Positions 25,190-35,584 are shown, counted from the first letter of the stretch. The stretch: DNA of 64,000 nt from Serinibacter arcticus (GCF_004786095.1 NZ_RHPJ01000002.1:806001-870000), one strand, 5' to 3'. Notes: generated by a model not told the origin, from the sequence alone. Numbers and translations are program-made.

Positions 25190-26118
25190 CCTGCCTCGTG
25201 CCGCCCGTCGAGCCCGAGGTGCCCGACGACGCCGCGCGCGCCCAGGTCCTCGCCCTCGCCGAGCGGGCCGAGGCGGTCGACGGCGTCGCCCCGCTCTCGG
25301 AGGCCCACCTCCTCGCGCTGCGGGAGCCCGGCGTGACGCAGCTGCTCCACCGCGGCGGTGCGGACGGTGCCGTCGACGGTGCGGCGATCCACGCCGACGG
25401 CTCCGTCGAGATCGTCGTCGACCCCGCCGCGCGACGCCGGGGGATCGCCTCGCTGCTCGCCGCGTCGGTCGAGGCGCTGTCGGTCGGGACCGCGTACTGG
25501 GCCCACGGCGACCTGCCGCCCGCGCGGGGCTTCGCGGCCGCCGTCGGGCTCGAGCCGGTGCGCGAGCTGCTCAAGCTGGGGCGGGCGCTCACGGCGCAGG
25601 ACGCCGCGCGGGCGGCGGACCCCGAGGTGCGCTCGCTCGCGCAGCGCACCGGCGACGACGCCCGCGAGCGGCACCTGACGGCGTGGCTCGCGCTGAACGC
25701 GCTCGCGTTCGCCGACCACCCCGAGCAGGGGCGGTGGACGCGCGGGGACCTGGACGCGCGGCTGGGCGAGGACTGGTTCGACCCGTCGACGCTGTGGGTG
25801 CTGGACGCCGAAGGCTTCGAGCCCACCGGAGCCGCCGCGAGCGTCTGGGTCAAGCACCCGGCCGGCGAGAGCGCCGAGGTCTACGTCCTCGCGTCCCACC
25901 CCGACCGCGCGGGGCAGGGCCTGGGTCGGCGCCTGCTCGAGCACGCGCTGGGCGAGATCGCCCGGGCGGGCGCCGACGACGTCGAGCTGTACGTCGACGG
26001 CGGGAACGCTGCGGCCCGCCGGCTCTACGAACGCGCGGGGTTCACGGTGCGAACGAGGGACGTCCAGTACGTGACAACCTCGCGGCCCGCTGGAGAGGGT
26101 GCCACGATAGGCGCATGA
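25186..26118 (+). CDS. mshD: Mycothiol synthase
   Basis: 310 aa with two GNAT domains in tandem (about 1-150 and 155-300). The second holds the family signature [16 protein letters not shown] and the acetyl-CoA site [21 protein letters not shown]. It acetylates cysteinyl-glucosaminyl-inositol, the last step of mycothiol synthesis, so the organism uses mycothiol in place of glutathione. GTG start overlaps the previous stop by 4 bp. ppk1 starts on its stop codon. The nearness of glnR and phosphate genes is also seen in mycobacteria. Confidence 0.93.
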   Translation: MTCLVPPVEPEVPDDAARAQVLALAERAEAVDGVAPLSEAHLLALREPGVTQLLHRGGADGAVDGAAIHADGSVEIVVDPAARRRGIASLLAASVEALSVGTAYWAHGDLPPARGFAAAVGLEPVRELLKLGRALTAQDAARAADPEVRSLAQRTGDDARERHLTAWLALNALAFADHPEQGRWTRGDLDARLGEDWFDPSTLWVLDAEGFEPTGAAASVWVKHPAGESAEVYVLASHPDRAGQGLGRRLLEHALGEIARAGADDVELYVDGGNAAARRLYERAGFTVRTRDVQYVTTSRPAGEGATIGA

Positions 26119-28490
26119 CCGACACATCCCTCGCCGGCCCGACCGGCGAACTCGACGACGACGCTGCGGCCGCCTCCGACCTGGCCGAGGACCTCGAGGA
26201 CCTCGAGGACCTGCGCGAGGAGGAGAGCGAGGACGCCGCGGCGGAGGCTCTCGTGAGCGCCACCGTCCCGTTCCAGCAGCAGCCCTCCGACGAGGTCGAC
26301 GGCGAGCTCGACGGTGCTGTCGACGCCGGCGGCGCGGAGGCGGGTAGGGGCGAGACCGACGAGCTGACCCCCCTCCCGGCCGACCGGTTCGCCGACCGCG
26401 AGATCTCCTGGCTCGCGTTCAACGAGCGCGTGCTCGAGCTCGCCGAGGACCCCTCGATGCACCTGCTCGAGCGGTGCCGGTTCGCGGCGATCTTCGCCTC
26501 CAACCTGGACGAGTTCTTCATGGTCCGCGTGGCCGGCCTCAAGCGCCGCATCGCGACCGGCCTCGCGGTGACGGCGGCCTCGGGCCTGACCCCGCGTCAG
26601 GTCCTCGAGGAGATCTCGACGCGCGCCCGCGAGCTCATGCAGCGTCACGCCCGCGTGTTCTCCGACCTGCTGGCGCCGGCGCTGGCGGCCGAGCAGATCA
26701 CGTTCGTGCACTGGGACGACCTCGGTTCGGGCGAGCAGGACCGCCTGCACAAGTACTTCCGCAAGCAGATCTTCCCGGTGCTGACGCCCCTCGCCGTCGA
26801 CCCGGCGCACCCGTTCCCCTACATCTCGGGGCTCTCGCTCAACCTCGCGGTCGTCGTGAAGAACCCCTCCACGGAGAAGGAGCACTTCGCGCGCGTCAAG
26901 GTGCCGCCGTCCCTGCCGCGCTTCATCGCGGTCGACGAGGCCGTCGCGAAGGGCGAGCTCAACCCCTCGCCCGTGCGCCGGTTCATCTCCCTCGAGGAGC
27001 TGATGGCCGCACACCTGCACTACCTCTTCCCCGGGATGGAGGTCGTGGAGCACCACTCCTTCCGCGTCACGCGCAACGAGGACCTGGAGGTCGAGGAGGA
27101 CGACGCCGAGAACCTCCTCAAGGCCCTCGAGAAGGAGCTGCTGCGCCGCCGGTTCGGCCCCGCCGTCCGGCTCGAGCTCGCCCCCGACATCTCGCCCCAG
27201 GTGCGACGCCTCCTGGTGCGCGAGCTCGGTGTCAGCGAGCACGAGGTGTACGAGCTCCCCGCGCCGCTCGACCTCACCGGCCTGAACGTGGTGGCCGACG
27301 TCGACCGTCCCGACCTGCAGTACCCGCGGTTCGTGGGGCGCACGCCGCGCGCGCTCGCCGACGTCGAGAGCGCCAGCCCGACCGACTTCTTCGCCGCGAT
27401 CCGCGAGCGCGACATCCTGCTGCACCACCCGTACGACTCCTTCTCCACGAGCGTGCAGCAGTTCCTGGCGCAGGCGGCCGCCGACCCGACCGTCCTGGCG
27501 ATCAAGCAGACCCTGTACCGCACCTCGGGCGACTCCCCGATCGTGGACGCGCTGATCGACGCGGCCGAGGCGGGCAAGCAGGTGCTCGCCATCGTCGAGA
27601 TCAAGGCCCGCTTCGACGAGCAGGCCAACATCTCCTGGGCGCGCAAGCTCGAGCAGGCGGGCGTGCACGTGGTCTACGGCATCGTCGGGCTCAAGACGCA
27701 CTGCAAGCTGTCGCTGGTGGTGCGGCAGGAGGCCGACGGCCTGCGCCGCTACTGCCACATCGGCACCGGGAACTACAACCCCAAGACGGCGCGCATCTAC
27801 GAGGACCTCGGTCTGCTGACGTGCGACGGCGAGGTGGGCCAGGACCTCACGCGCCTGTTCAACCAGCTCTCGGGCTACGCGCCCAAGTCGCGCTTCCATC
27901 GGCTGCTCGTGGCGCCGCGGTCGATCCGCGGCGGTCTGATCGAGCGCATCGAGCGCGAGATCGACAACCACCGCGCCGGCAAGGAGGCGTGGATCAACAT
28001 CAAGGTGAACTCGATCGTCGACGAGGCCACGATCGACGCGCTCTACCGCGCGTCGCAGGCGGGCGTGAAGGTCGGCGTCGTGGTGCGCGGCATCTGTGCC
28101 ATCAAGGCCGGCGTGCCCGGGCTCAGCGAGAACATCACGGTGCGCTCGATCCTCGGCCGGTTCCTCGAGCACTCGCGCATCTACGCGTTCGCCGGCGGCG
28201 GTGACCCGGAGTACTTCATCGGCAGCGCGGACCTCATGCACCGCAACCTCGACCGCCGCGTGGAGGTCCTGGTCCGTCTGGTCGACCCCGACCACCTCGC
28301 GACCCTCGCGAACCTGTTCGCGACGTCGCTGGCCGACACGACGGAGTCGTGGCACCTGCGTGACGTGGACGGCGAGCAGCAGTGGGTGCGCGTCTCCACG
28401 AACGACGCGGGCGAGCGCCTGCTCCACCTCCAGGCGAGCCTGATGCCGCGGTCGCGGCAGCGGGCCCGTGTCCGGACCGGCATCCGCTGA
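26115..28490 (+). CDS. ppk1: Polyphosphate kinase 1
   Basis: 791 aa. An acidic, low-complexity extension of about 90 residues precedes the standard PPK1 body, which begins at [19 protein letters not shown]. Conserved elements include [41 protein letters not shown], the autophosphorylated His in [13 protein letters not shown] and [14 protein letters not shown]. It makes long-chain polyphosphate from ATP reversibly. Placement among mshD, a NUDIX gene and pst fits phosphate storage. The acidic leader is longer than in most homologues. Confidence 0.95.
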   Translation: MTDTSLAGPTGELDDDAAAASDLAEDLEDLEDLREEESEDAAAEALVSATVPFQQQPSDEVDGELDGAVDAGGAEAGRGETDELTPLPADRFADREISWLAFNERVLELAEDPSMHLLERCRFAAIFASNLDEFFMVRVAGLKRRIATGLAVTAASGLTPRQVLEEISTRARELMQRHARVFSDLLAPALAAEQITFVHWDDLGSGEQDRLHKYFRKQIFPVLTPLAVDPAHPFPYISGLSLNLAVVVKNPSTEKEHFARVKVPPSLPRFIAVDEAVAKGELNPSPVRRFISLEELMAAHLHYLFPGMEVVEHHSFRVTRNEDLEVEEDDAENLLKALEKELLRRRFGPAVRLELAPDISPQVRRLLVRELGVSEHEVYELPAPLDLTGLNVVADVDRPDLQYPRFVGRTPRALADVESASPTDFFAAIRERDILLHHPYDSFSTSVQQFLAQAAADPTVLAIKQTLYRTSGDSPIVDALIDAAEAGKQVLAIVEIKARFDEQANISWARKLEQAGVHVVYGIVGLKTHCKLSLVVRQEADGLRRYCHIGTGNYNPKTARIYEDLGLLTCDGEVGQDLTRLFNQLSGYAPKSRFHRLLVAPRSIRGGLIERIEREIDNHRAGKEAWINIKVNSIVDEATIDALYRASQAGVKVGVVVRGICAIKAGVPGLSENITVRSILGRFLEHSRIYAFAGGGDPEYFIGSADLMHRNLDRRVEVLVRLVDPDHLATLANLFATSLADTTESWHLRDVDGEQQWVRVSTNDAGERLLHLQASLMPRSRQRARVRTGIR

Positions 28491-28527
28491 CGCGGTGGCG
28501 AGCCTGGCTGTCGGCGGGGCACCCGCG

Positions 28528-29550
28528 ATGACGACGACGGCGCAGCGCGTCCCCGCGGCGGTGCACGCCGCCGGGGCGGTGGTGTGGCGCGTGAGCGGCA
28601 AGCACCTCGAGGTGCTGCTCGTCCACCGCCCCCGCTACGACGACTGGTCGCTGCCCAAGGGCAAGCTCGACCCGGGGGAGTCGCTGCCCGGGTGCGCCGT
28701 GCGCGAGGTCGCCGAGGAGACCGGCCAGCCGGTCGTGCTCGGCGTCCCGCTGCCGGGCGTGCGCTACCGGCTCGACGACGGACGCCTGAAGGTCTGCCAC
28801 TACTGGGCGGCCCGCGTCGTCGAACCGACCCACCCCGCCGTGCTCGCGCGCGGCGCCGTGCCGCTGTGCGATCCCGACGAGATCGACGACGCCCGGTGGC
28901 TGCGCGCGAACCTCGCCCGCGACCTGCTGACCCGCCCCGCCGACCGAGCCCCGCTCGACGCGCTGGTGGACCAGTGGGAGGACGGCGTCCTCGACACCCG
29001 CGCGTTCGTGGTCCTGCGGCACGCGCGCGCCCGCAAGCGCAGCGCGTGGGGCGGCGGCGAGACCGACCGGCCGCTCACGGCGACCGGGCTGCACGACGCC
29101 GCCGGGCTCGTCAGCACGCTCGCGGCGTTCGGCGTGGCCGACGTGTTCTCGAGCCCGTGGGAGCGCTGCGTCGCCACGGTCGCGCCGTACACGAGCGCGG
29201 CTCAGCTCGACGTCATCGCGGTGCCCGAGATCACCGAGGCCGCGAACGCGAAGCGCCCCAGCGGCGCGGCGCGGACGGTCGACCGTCTGCTGGCCGCGTT
29301 CCGCTCGCGCCGGGGTGGCGACAAGCACGCCGAGAAGGTGGCCGACGGCGCCGTGCTGTGCACGCACCGCCCCGTCCTGCCCACGGTGTTGGAGACCCTG
29401 TCGGCCCGCGCGCCGCGCCGCGTCAGCGCGCTCTTCCCGACGGCGAACCCCTATCTGCGCACCGGCGAGATGCTCGTGGCGCACGTGCTGCCGCGTCACC
29501 GGCGCGGCGTCCGCGTGCACGCCGTCGAGCGCCGTCGACCCTCTGACTGA
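28528..29550 (+). CDS. mutT1: NUDIX hydrolase fused to a histidine phosphatase domain (MutT1 type)
   Basis: 340 aa. The NUDIX domain (about 10-140) has the box GKLDPGESLPGCAVREVAEETG. A histidine phosphatase domain follows (about 165-330) with the RHARARKRSAW motif and the later CTHRP. The same two-domain layout is found in mycobacterial MutT1, which hydrolyses 8-oxo-dGTP and diadenosine polyphosphates. It lies 37 bp after ppk1. ATG 28528 is my choice; GTG 28495 and GTG 28468 (inside ppk1) are alternatives with no better ribosome site. Confidence 0.87.
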   Translation: MTTTAQRVPAAVHAAGAVVWRVSGKHLEVLLVHRPRYDDWSLPKGKLDPGESLPGCAVREVAEETGQPVVLGVPLPGVRYRLDDGRLKVCHYWAARVVEPTHPAVLARGAVPLCDPDEIDDARWLRANLARDLLTRPADRAPLDALVDQWEDGVLDTRAFVVLRHARARKRSAWGGGETDRPLTATGLHDAAGLVSTLAAFGVADVFSSPWERCVATVAPYTSAAQLDVIAVPEITEAANAKRPSGAARTVDRLLAAFRSRRGGDKHAEKVADGAVLCTHRPVLPTVLETLSARAPRRVSALFPTANPYLRTGEMLVAHVLPRHRRGVRVHAVERRRPSD

Positions 29551-29612
29551 GCCTCGGACTGAGGTTCTGGCCGCCCGTGATCCACCTCACATCGAGAAAG
29601 GTGTCGACCCTC

Positions 29613-29632
29613 GTTCAACCGCTGTTCACCTT
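29613..29632 (+). promoter_or_regulatory. Candidate PhoP (PHO box) site upstream of pstS
   Basis: Two direct copies of GTTCA(A/C)C start at 29613 and 29624, an 11-bp period, as in the GTTCACC repeats of Streptomyces PHO boxes. A TACGTT -10 candidate at 29662-29667 lies downstream, so the site would sit just upstream of the -35 region. Confidence 0.65.
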
Positions 29633-29722
29633 CCGCGGGCGGGCCGGTCATCCGGCGTCCCTACGTTGTCGTCATGGCGGGCGTGCATGCGCCCCGCCCA
29701 CACGACGAGAGGGATGTTTGAC

Positions 29723-30877
29723 GTGAAGAAGTCGATCCGCCGCGGGATGATCACCACCCTCGCTGCCAGCACCGCCCTGGTCCTCGCCGCCTGCGGCGGC
29801 GGCGTGACCGCCGACGAGAGCCCCTCCGGCTCCACCTCGGACGGCGGCACCGAGTCCTCGACCGGCGACACCGAGGCCCCCGAGGCCGGTTCGCTCAGCG
29901 GCAACCTGCCCGGCGCGGGCGCCTCCTCGCAGGGCAAGGCGCAGGAGGGCTGGATCGCGGGCTTCGGCGACCTCGAGCAGGGCGTCACGGTCACCTACGA
30001 CGGCGTCGGCTCCGGCGGCGGCCGCGAGCAGTTCCTGTCCTCCGGCGTGCTGTTCGCCGGCAGCGACTCCGCGCTCAAGGAGGACGAGCTCGCCTCGGCC
30101 ACCGACCGCTGCTTCGGCGGCGAGGCCGTCGAGCTCCCGCTCTACATCTCGCCGATCGCGGTCATCTACAACCTCCCCGACACCGGCGTGGACAACATCC
30201 AGCTCGACGCCGCCACGCTCGCGCAGATCTTCCGTGGCGAGATCACGACGTGGGACGACGCGGCCATCGCCGACCAGAACCCCGACGCGACCCTGCCGTC
30301 CACCGCCATCACGGTCGTGAACCGCTCCGACGACTCGGGCACCACCGAGAACTTCACCGAGTACCTCTTCGAGGCCTCGGAGGGCACCTGGACCGACGAG
30401 GCCAGCGACGCGTGGCCCCTGCCGTCGCAGCAGTCCGGTGACGGCACCTCCGGCATGGTGACCACGGTCTCCGCCGCCGAGGGTGCGATCGGCTACGCCG
30501 ACGCCTCGCAGGCCGGCGACCTCGGCACCGTCGCGCTCCAGGTGGGCGAGGAGTACGTGCCGTTCAGCCCGGAGGCCGCCGCGGCCGCCGTCGACGCCTC
30601 GCCGCTCAGCGACGACGCGACCGAGAAGCGGATCACCTACCAGCTCGACCGCACCACCACCGAGGCCGGCGTCTACCCGCTGGTGCTGATCTCCTACCTC
30701 ATCGGCTGCGACACCTACGACGACGCGTCCGACGCGGCGAACGTCAAGGCGTACTTCGACTACATCGCCAGCGAGGACGGCCAGAGCCGTGCGAACGAGG
30801 CGGCCGGCGTCGCGCCGATCTCCGACGACCTGCGCACGCAGGTCGAGGCGGCCATCGAGATGATCTCGGCGTCCTGA
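29723..30877 (+). CDS. pstS: Phosphate ABC transporter substrate-binding lipoprotein
   Basis: 384 aa. Lipoprotein signal MKKSIRRGMITTLAASTALV with the lipidated Cys in LAACGGG, then a Ser/Thr/Asp-rich linker. The PstS fold carries the phosphate-site segments GAGASSQGKAQEGW, GVGSGGGREQFLSSG and NRSDDSGTTENFTEY. It captures phosphate outside the membrane. GTG 29723 was chosen because AGAGGGA lies 9 bp upstream; ATG 29714 directly touches that site. A long hairpin follows before pstC. Confidence 0.95.
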   Translation: MKKSIRRGMITTLAASTALVLAACGGGVTADESPSGSTSDGGTESSTGDTEAPEAGSLSGNLPGAGASSQGKAQEGWIAGFGDLEQGVTVTYDGVGSGGGREQFLSSGVLFAGSDSALKEDELASATDRCFGGEAVELPLYISPIAVIYNLPDTGVDNIQLDAATLAQIFRGEITTWDDAAIADQNPDATLPSTAITVVNRSDDSGTTENFTEYLFEASEGTWTDEASDAWPLPSQQSGDGTSGMVTTVSAAEGAIGYADASQAGDLGTVALQVGEEYVPFSPEAAAAAVDASPLSDDATEKRITYQLDRTTTEAGVYPLVLISYLIGCDTYDDASDAANVKAYFDYIASEDGQSRANEAAGVAPISDDLRTQVEAAIEMISAS

Positions 30878-30900
30878 TCATCCAGGACAATCGCTGACCA

Positions 30901-30941
30901 GGCGCTGCGGCGGCACCCGAGGAGGGTGTCGCCGCAGCGCC
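30901..30941 (+). terminator. Strong hairpin between pstS and pstC
   Basis: An 18-bp stem with one G.U pair (30901-30918 and 30924-30941) closes loop GAGGA, 23 bp after the pstS stop. It probably makes pstS mRNA more abundant than pstCAB by partial termination or 3'-end stabilisation. Confidence 0.7.
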
Positions 30942-30978
30942 GGGTCAGCACCTCTCCCACGCAGAAGGAAGGGATCAC

Positions 30979-31974
30979 GTGAGCACCGACGTCACGCCGG
31001 AGGCACCCGGCGCCGAGGGTAGACCCCTCGCGTCACGACGAGGCACCACCCCCGGGCGCTTCGGCAACCGCCTGTTCGCAGGGCTGTCCACCGCGTCCGG
31101 CATCCTCATCCTGGTGACCCTCGCGGCCGTCGCGATCTTCCTCGTCCGCGAGGCGCTGCCGGCCATCACCGCCTCCCCGGCGGCGTACGCCGACTTCACG
31201 CGTGACCTGAACCTGGGTCAGTACATCGGCCCGCTGGTCTTCGGTACCGTCCTGGCGGCGCTCATCGCGCTGGTCATCGCGGTCCCGCTCTCGATCGGCA
31301 TCGCGCTCTTCATCGCGCACTACGCGCCGAAGCGGCTCTCGGGTCCCGTCGCCTACGTGGTCGACCTGCTCGCCGCGATCCCGTCCGTGGTCTACGGCCT
31401 GTGGGGCTTCTTCTGGCTCGTGCCGAAGATCGGTCCGATCATGGACTGGATCTCCCAGAAGCTCGGCTTCATCCCGATCTTCGCGGACTACGCCCCGCCC
31501 GCGAAGAACGTCACCTCCGCCGCGATCGTGCTCGCCGTCATGATCCTCCCGATCATCACGGCCGTCTCGCGCGAGGTGTTCCTGCAGACGCCGCGCCTCC
31601 ACATCGAGGCCTCGCTCGCGCTCGGCGCCACCCGCTGGGAGGTCGCCCGCCAGGCGATCCTGCCGTTCGGTCGCTCGGGCGTGATCTCCGCCTCGATGCT
31701 CGGCCTCGGCCGCGCGCTCGGCGAGACGATGGCCGTGCTGATGATCCTCGCGCCGTTCGCGCGCGGCACCGAGGTCTACAGCATCAAGATCCTCGCGAGC
31801 GCCGAGCACCAGACCATCGCCGCCAACATCGCGCAGCAGATCCGCGAGGCGCACGGCATGGGCGTCAGCGTGCTCATCGCGAGCGGCCTCGCGCTGTTCG
31901 CCATCACCCTCGTCGTCAACATGGCCGCGCGCTGGATCGTCGCGCGCCGCGCCGCCTTCTCGGGAGCCAACTGA
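30979..31974 (+). CDS. pstC: Phosphate ABC transporter permease PstC
   Basis: 331 aa, six membrane helices, with the permease coupling loop EASLALGATRWEVARQAILP and the PstC-type IPSVVYGLWGFFW segment. It forms the membrane channel with PstA. GTG start after AAGGAAGGGA. The stop overlaps the pstA start by one base. Confidence 0.95.
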   Translation: MSTDVTPEAPGAEGRPLASRRGTTPGRFGNRLFAGLSTASGILILVTLAAVAIFLVREALPAITASPAAYADFTRDLNLGQYIGPLVFGTVLAALIALVIAVPLSIGIALFIAHYAPKRLSGPVAYVVDLLAAIPSVVYGLWGFFWLVPKIGPIMDWISQKLGFIPIFADYAPPAKNVTSAAIVLAVMILPIITAVSREVFLQTPRLHIEASLALGATRWEVARQAILPFGRSGVISASMLGLGRALGETMAVLMILAPFARGTEVYSIKILASAEHQTIAANIAQQIREAHGMGVSVLIASGLALFAITLVVNMAARWIVARRAAFSGAN

Positions 31975-32897
31975 TGACCGCCGTGACCGACCGGCCCGTG
32001 CCGGCCCCCGACGTCGCCCCGAACTTCACCACCAGCCCCTCCGGGCGTCGCCGCAAGCGGACGAACGCCATCATGGCGACGCTCGTGACGCTCGCGTTCC
32101 TCATCGCGCTGGTGCCGCTGATCTCGCTCCTGACGGAGGTCGTGATCCGCGGCGGGTCGATGCTGACGTGGCAGTTCATCTCCACCGACATGACCGGCGT
32201 CTTCGGCGACTCGCCCGACGGCGGCGTCCGTCACGCGATCCTCGGCACGCTCCAGATCACCGGTCTCGCGACCCTGATCTCGGCCCCGATCGGCCTGTTC
32301 GCCGCGGTCTACCTGGTGGAGTACGGCCACGGCCGGCTGGCGAAGACGCTGACGTTCTTCGTCGACGTCATGACGGGCATCCCCTCGATCGTGGCGGGCC
32401 TCTTCGCCGTCGCCCTGTTCGCGATCCTCATCGGCCCGGCCTACCGCTCGGGCGTCATGGGCGCGATCGCGCTGTCCGTGCTGATGATCCCCGTCGTGGT
32501 GCGCTCGTGCGAGGAGATGCTCAAGCTCGTCCCGAACGAGCTGCGCGAGGCCTCGTACGCGCTCGGCGTCCCGAAGTACCTGACGATCATCAAGGTCGTG
32601 CTGCGCACGTCGCTGGCCGGCATCGTCACCTCGATCGTGCTGGCCATCGCCCGCGTGATCGGTGAGACCGCGCCGCTGCTCCTCACCGTCGGTATCGTCA
32701 CGTCGATGAACACCAGCATGCTCGACGGTCGGGTCGCTACGCTGCCGGTGTTCGCCTACAGCCAGTACAGCCAGGACGCCCTCGGTGTCGGCGCGGACCG
32801 CGCCTGGGGCGCCGCCCTCGTCCTGATCCTCATCATCATGATCCTCAACCTCGTCGCCCGGTTCATCTCGAGCCGGTTCTCGATCGCCGAGAAGTAA
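31974..32897 (+). CDS. pstA: Phosphate ABC transporter permease PstA
   Basis: 307 aa, six membrane helices. Characteristic segments are [17 protein letters not shown] and the coupling loop [22 protein letters not shown]. It partners PstC and is energised by PstB. pstB starts 16 bp later, with AAGGAGA in the gap. Confidence 0.95.
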   Translation: MTAVTDRPVPAPDVAPNFTTSPSGRRRKRTNAIMATLVTLAFLIALVPLISLLTEVVIRGGSMLTWQFISTDMTGVFGDSPDGGVRHAILGTLQITGLATLISAPIGLFAAVYLVEYGHGRLAKTLTFFVDVMTGIPSIVAGLFAVALFAILIGPAYRSGVMGAIALSVLMIPVVVRSCEEMLKLVPNELREASYALGVPKYLTIIKVVLRTSLAGIVTSIVLAIARVIGETAPLLLTVGIVTSMNTSMLDGRVATLPVFAYSQYSQDALGVGADRAWGAALVLILIIMILNLVARFISSRFSIAEK

Positions 32898-32913
32898 GCC
32901 AAGGAGAACCCTC

Positions 32914-33693
32914 ATGTCCAAGCGGATCGACGTCAGCGACCTCGACATCTACTACGGCGACTTCAAGGCGGTGCAGGGCGTCACCATGGCGATCGAGCCC
33001 CGCTCGGTCACCGCTCTCATCGGCCCGTCCGGCTGCGGCAAGTCGACCTTCCTGCGCACGCTCAACCGCATGCACGAGGTCATCCCCGGCGCGCGCGTCG
33101 AGGGCAAGGCCGTCATGGACGGCGTCGACATCTACGGCTCCGGCGTCGACCCGGTCGAGGTCCGCCGCCAGATCGGGATGGTCTTCCAGCGCCCGAACCC
33201 GTTCCCCACGATGTCGATCAGGGAGAACGTGCTCGCCGGCGTGAAGCTGAACAACCGCCGCATGCCGAAGGCCGCGGCCGACGAGCTGGTCGAGGGGTCG
33301 CTCCGGCACGCGAACCTGTGGAACGAGGTCAAGGACCGGCTCGACAAGCCCGGCTCCGGCCTCTCGGGCGGTCAGCAGCAGCGGCTGTGCATCGCGCGCG
33401 CGATCGCCGTCTCCCCGCAGGTGCTCCTCATGGACGAGCCGTGCTCGGCCCTGGACCCGATCTCCACGCTCGCGATCGAGGACCTGATCCACGAGCTCAA
33501 GGAGGACTACACGATCGTGATCGTGACGCACAACATGCAGCAGGCCTCCCGCGTCTCCGACCGCACCGGGTTCTTCAACCTCGAGGCGACCGGTCAGCCG
33601 GGCCAGCTCGTGGAGATGGACGACACCACCACGATGTTCTCCGCCCCGAGCAAGAAGGCGACCGAGGACTACATCTCGGGCCGCTTCGGGTGA
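32914..33693 (+). CDS. pstB: Phosphate ABC transporter ATPase PstB
   Basis: 259 aa. Walker [11 protein letters not shown]-loop [16 protein letters not shown] signature [15 protein letters not shown], Walker [14 protein letters not shown] and the H-loop [11 protein letters not shown] are all intact. Hydrolyses ATP to drive phosphate import. Last gene of pstSCAB: no phoU follows, unlike many pst operons. A terminator lies at 33722-33749. Confidence 0.96.
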   Translation: MSKRIDVSDLDIYYGDFKAVQGVTMAIEPRSVTALIGPSGCGKSTFLRTLNRMHEVIPGARVEGKAVMDGVDIYGSGVDPVEVRRQIGMVFQRPNPFPTMSIRENVLAGVKLNNRRMPKAAADELVEGSLRHANLWNEVKDRLDKPGSGLSGGQQQRLCIARAIAVSPQVLLMDEPCSALDPISTLAIEDLIHELKEDYTIVIVTHNMQQASRVSDRTGFFNLEATGQPGQLVEMDDTTTMFSAPSKKATEDYISGRFG

Positions 33694-33721
33694 TCCTCAG
33701 CCCCTTCTGAGCTCCGCGACG

Positions 33722-33749
33722 ACGGCCGGTCCCCACGGGGGCCGGCCGT
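33722..33749. terminator. Bidirectional terminator between pstB and pit
   Basis: A 13-bp stem with one T.G pair between two convergent genes (arms 33722-33734 and 33737-33749); the innermost pair must open to form the loop. Confidence 0.7.
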
Positions 33750-33777
33750 CTCGTCGTCGGGCAGCAGCGCCCCGTGC

Positions 33778-34791
33778 CTACAGCAGGACGGAGTGGACCA
33801 GCCAGAACGTCAGCGCGGCCATCAGCGCCGCCATCGGGATGGTCAGCACCCACGCGATCGCGATGTTCTTGGCGACGCCCCAGCGCACGGCCGAGAGACG
33901 CTTGGTCGCGCCGACGCCCATGATCGCCGACGTGATCGTCTGCGTCGTGGAGACGGGGGCGTGCAGACCCATCGCCATCACGTAGAGGACGACGGCGGAG
34001 ACCGACTCGGCCACGAACCCGCGCGCCGGGTCGAGGTCGATGATCTTGCGGCCCAGGGTGCGCATGATGCGCCAGCCGCCCGAGTACGTGCCGAGCGAGA
34101 TGGCCGCGGCGGCCGCGAGCTTCACCCACAGCGGGATGCCGTCCTCGGGCTGTGCCCAGCCGACCGTCAGCAGCGCCAGGAAGATGACGCCCATCGTCTT
34201 CTGCGCGTCCTGCAGGCCGTGCCCCAGCGCCATCGCCGCGGCGGAGACGGTCTGCGCGAGACGGAAGCCGCGCGTCGTCGGACCGGGTCGGGCGTTCCGG
34301 AAGATCCACAGCACCGCGATCATCAGACCGAACGCGAACGAGAAGCCGACGATCGGCGAGACGACCATCGGGATGACGACCTTGTCGACCACCTCGCCCC
34401 ACTGCACCACGAACGACCCGGCCAGCCCGGCGCCGACGAGACCGCCGATGAGGGCGTGCGAGGAGGAGGAGGGCATGCCGAGCCACCACGTGATGAGGTT
34501 CCAGGCGATCGCCCCGATCAGCGCGGCGAGCACCACCACGAGGGCCGTGTGGGCGTGCGCGGAGTCGGAGACGTCCAGGCTGACGATGCTGGTCGCGATC
34601 GTCTCGGCCACCGAGGTGCCCAGCAGCGCTCCGACGAAGTTCATCACCGCCGCCATCAGCAGGGCGGCGCGGGGCGTGAGGGCGCGCGTGGAGACCGACG
34701 TCGCGATGGCGTTCGCGGCGTCGTGGAAGCCGTTGGTGTAGTCGAAGGTGAGAGCGAGCGCGACGACGGCGACGACGAGGGCGATCTCCAC
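33778..34791 (-). CDS. pit: Low-affinity inorganic phosphate transporter, Pit family
   Basis: 337 aa, about ten membrane helices. Both Pit signatures are present: FDYTNGFHDAANAIATSVSTRAL near the N terminus and GMPSSSSHALIGGLVGAG in the middle; the region VSTTQTITSAIMGVGA near the C terminus belongs to the second repeat. It takes up metal-phosphate by proton symport. It follows the DUF47 gene by 3 bp, the usual Pit partner arrangement. It is convergent with pstB. Confidence 0.95.
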   Translation of the reverse strand: MEIALVVAVVALALTFDYTNGFHDAANAIATSVSTRALTPRAALLMAAVMNFVGALLGTSVAETIATSIVSLDVSDSAHAHTALVVVLAALIGAIAWNLITWWLGMPSSSSHALIGGLVGAGLAGSFVVQWGEVVDKVVIPMVVSPIVGFSFAFGLMIAVLWIFRNARPGPTTRGFRLAQTVSAAAMALGHGLQDAQKTMGVIFLALLTVGWAQPEDGIPLWVKLAAAAAISLGTYSGGWRIMRTLGRKIIDLDPARGFVAESVSAVVLYVMAMGLHAPVSTTQTITSAIMGVGATKRLSAVRWGVAKNIAIAWVLTIPMAALMAALTFWLVHSVLL

Positions 34792-34794
34792 CGA

Positions 34795-35427
34795 TCAGGC
34801 TTCCTTGAGGACGATGGTCTCGATGGCGTTCGCGACGCGTTCGAACCCGTCGATCGCCGACTCCAGCAGATCGGCGATCTCCTTGATCTTCATGATCTCG
34901 ATCGGGTCGGTGCCGGCCGGGGTGAGTCCGTCGAAGATGTCGCTCAGCAGCTGGCGGTGGGTGCGGTCGCCCTCGTTCTCGAGGCTGTTGATCTCGACCC
35001 AGAACTCCCGCAGGTTCTTCATCGTCGACAGGCGCGGCATCGCCTCGGCCGTGAGCTCGGCGCAGCGCTGCAGCACGCCGACCTGCTCGACGACGCCCGC
35101 GGGCAGCTCGCCCATCCGGTACAGCACGACGAGGTCGGCGACCTCCTCCATGTCGTCCATGCAGTCGTCGAGACGCCCGGCGAGGTCGTAGATGTCGTCG
35201 CGGTCGAACGGCGTCACGAACGTCTCGTTGATGCGGCGCAGGATCGCGTGCGTGGCCTCGTCGGCCCGGTGCTCGGTCTCGCGCATCGTCTCCGCCAGGG
35301 CGACCCTCGCCTCGGGGGCGCTGCCCACGAGCTGCGCCAGCACCCCGCTGCCGACCGGCAGGAGCCGGGCCTGCTGGGTCAGGAGGTCGAACAGGGAGGT
35401 GTCGCGAGGCTTGAGTCGCAGACGCAC
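34795..35427 (-). CDS. DUF47/PhoU-like Pit accessory protein
   Basis: 210 aa, all helical, PhoU-like. Starts VRLRLKPRDTSLFDLLTQQA at GTG 35427, with GGAG 7 bp upstream; the longer open frame has a low-quality N terminus and is rejected. Acidic metal-binding type motifs such as DDIYDLAGRLDDCMDDMEEV lie in the middle. DUF47 proteins regulate or stabilise Pit transporters. Co-transcribed with pit, behind a candidate PHO box at 35567-35584. Confidence 0.88.
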   Translation of the reverse strand: MRLRLKPRDTSLFDLLTQQARLLPVGSGVLAQLVGSAPEARVALAETMRETEHRADEATHAILRRINETFVTPFDRDDIYDLAGRLDDCMDDMEEVADLVVLYRMGELPAGVVEQVGVLQRCAELTAEAMPRLSTMKNLREFWVEINSLENEGDRTHRQLLSDIFDGLTPAGTDPIEIMKIKEIADLLESAIDGFERVANAIETIVLKEA

Positions 35428-35554
35428 GGGGGCTCCGGTGGGGTCGGGCGGACATGCTGACGAGGCGGCGTCGGAGCGGAGACTGCCTCTCGGCACGCGG
35501 CCGGCCGGCCCGTGGAGCTGGTGGCCCGGGGCCTGCCCGCCCGACGTCGTCGCA

Positions 35555-35584
35555 ACTGTAGCCCCTGGGTGACGACCGGGTGAC
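35555..35584 (-). promoter_or_regulatory. Candidate PhoP site and -10 element for DUF47-pit
   Basis: On the minus strand two GTCACCC units start 11 bp apart (35584-35578 and 35573-35567). A TACAGT -10 element (35560-35555) follows 6 bp later. The layout matches actinobacterial PHO boxes overlapping the -35 region. The rest of the 276-bp gap (35428-35703) holds only the tandem repeat listed separately. Confidence 0.6.

Noticed and set aside
26025-28601. 858-codon minus frame opposite ppk1
   Set aside because: Shadow frame; no recognisable domain and the plus strand is an intact PPK1.
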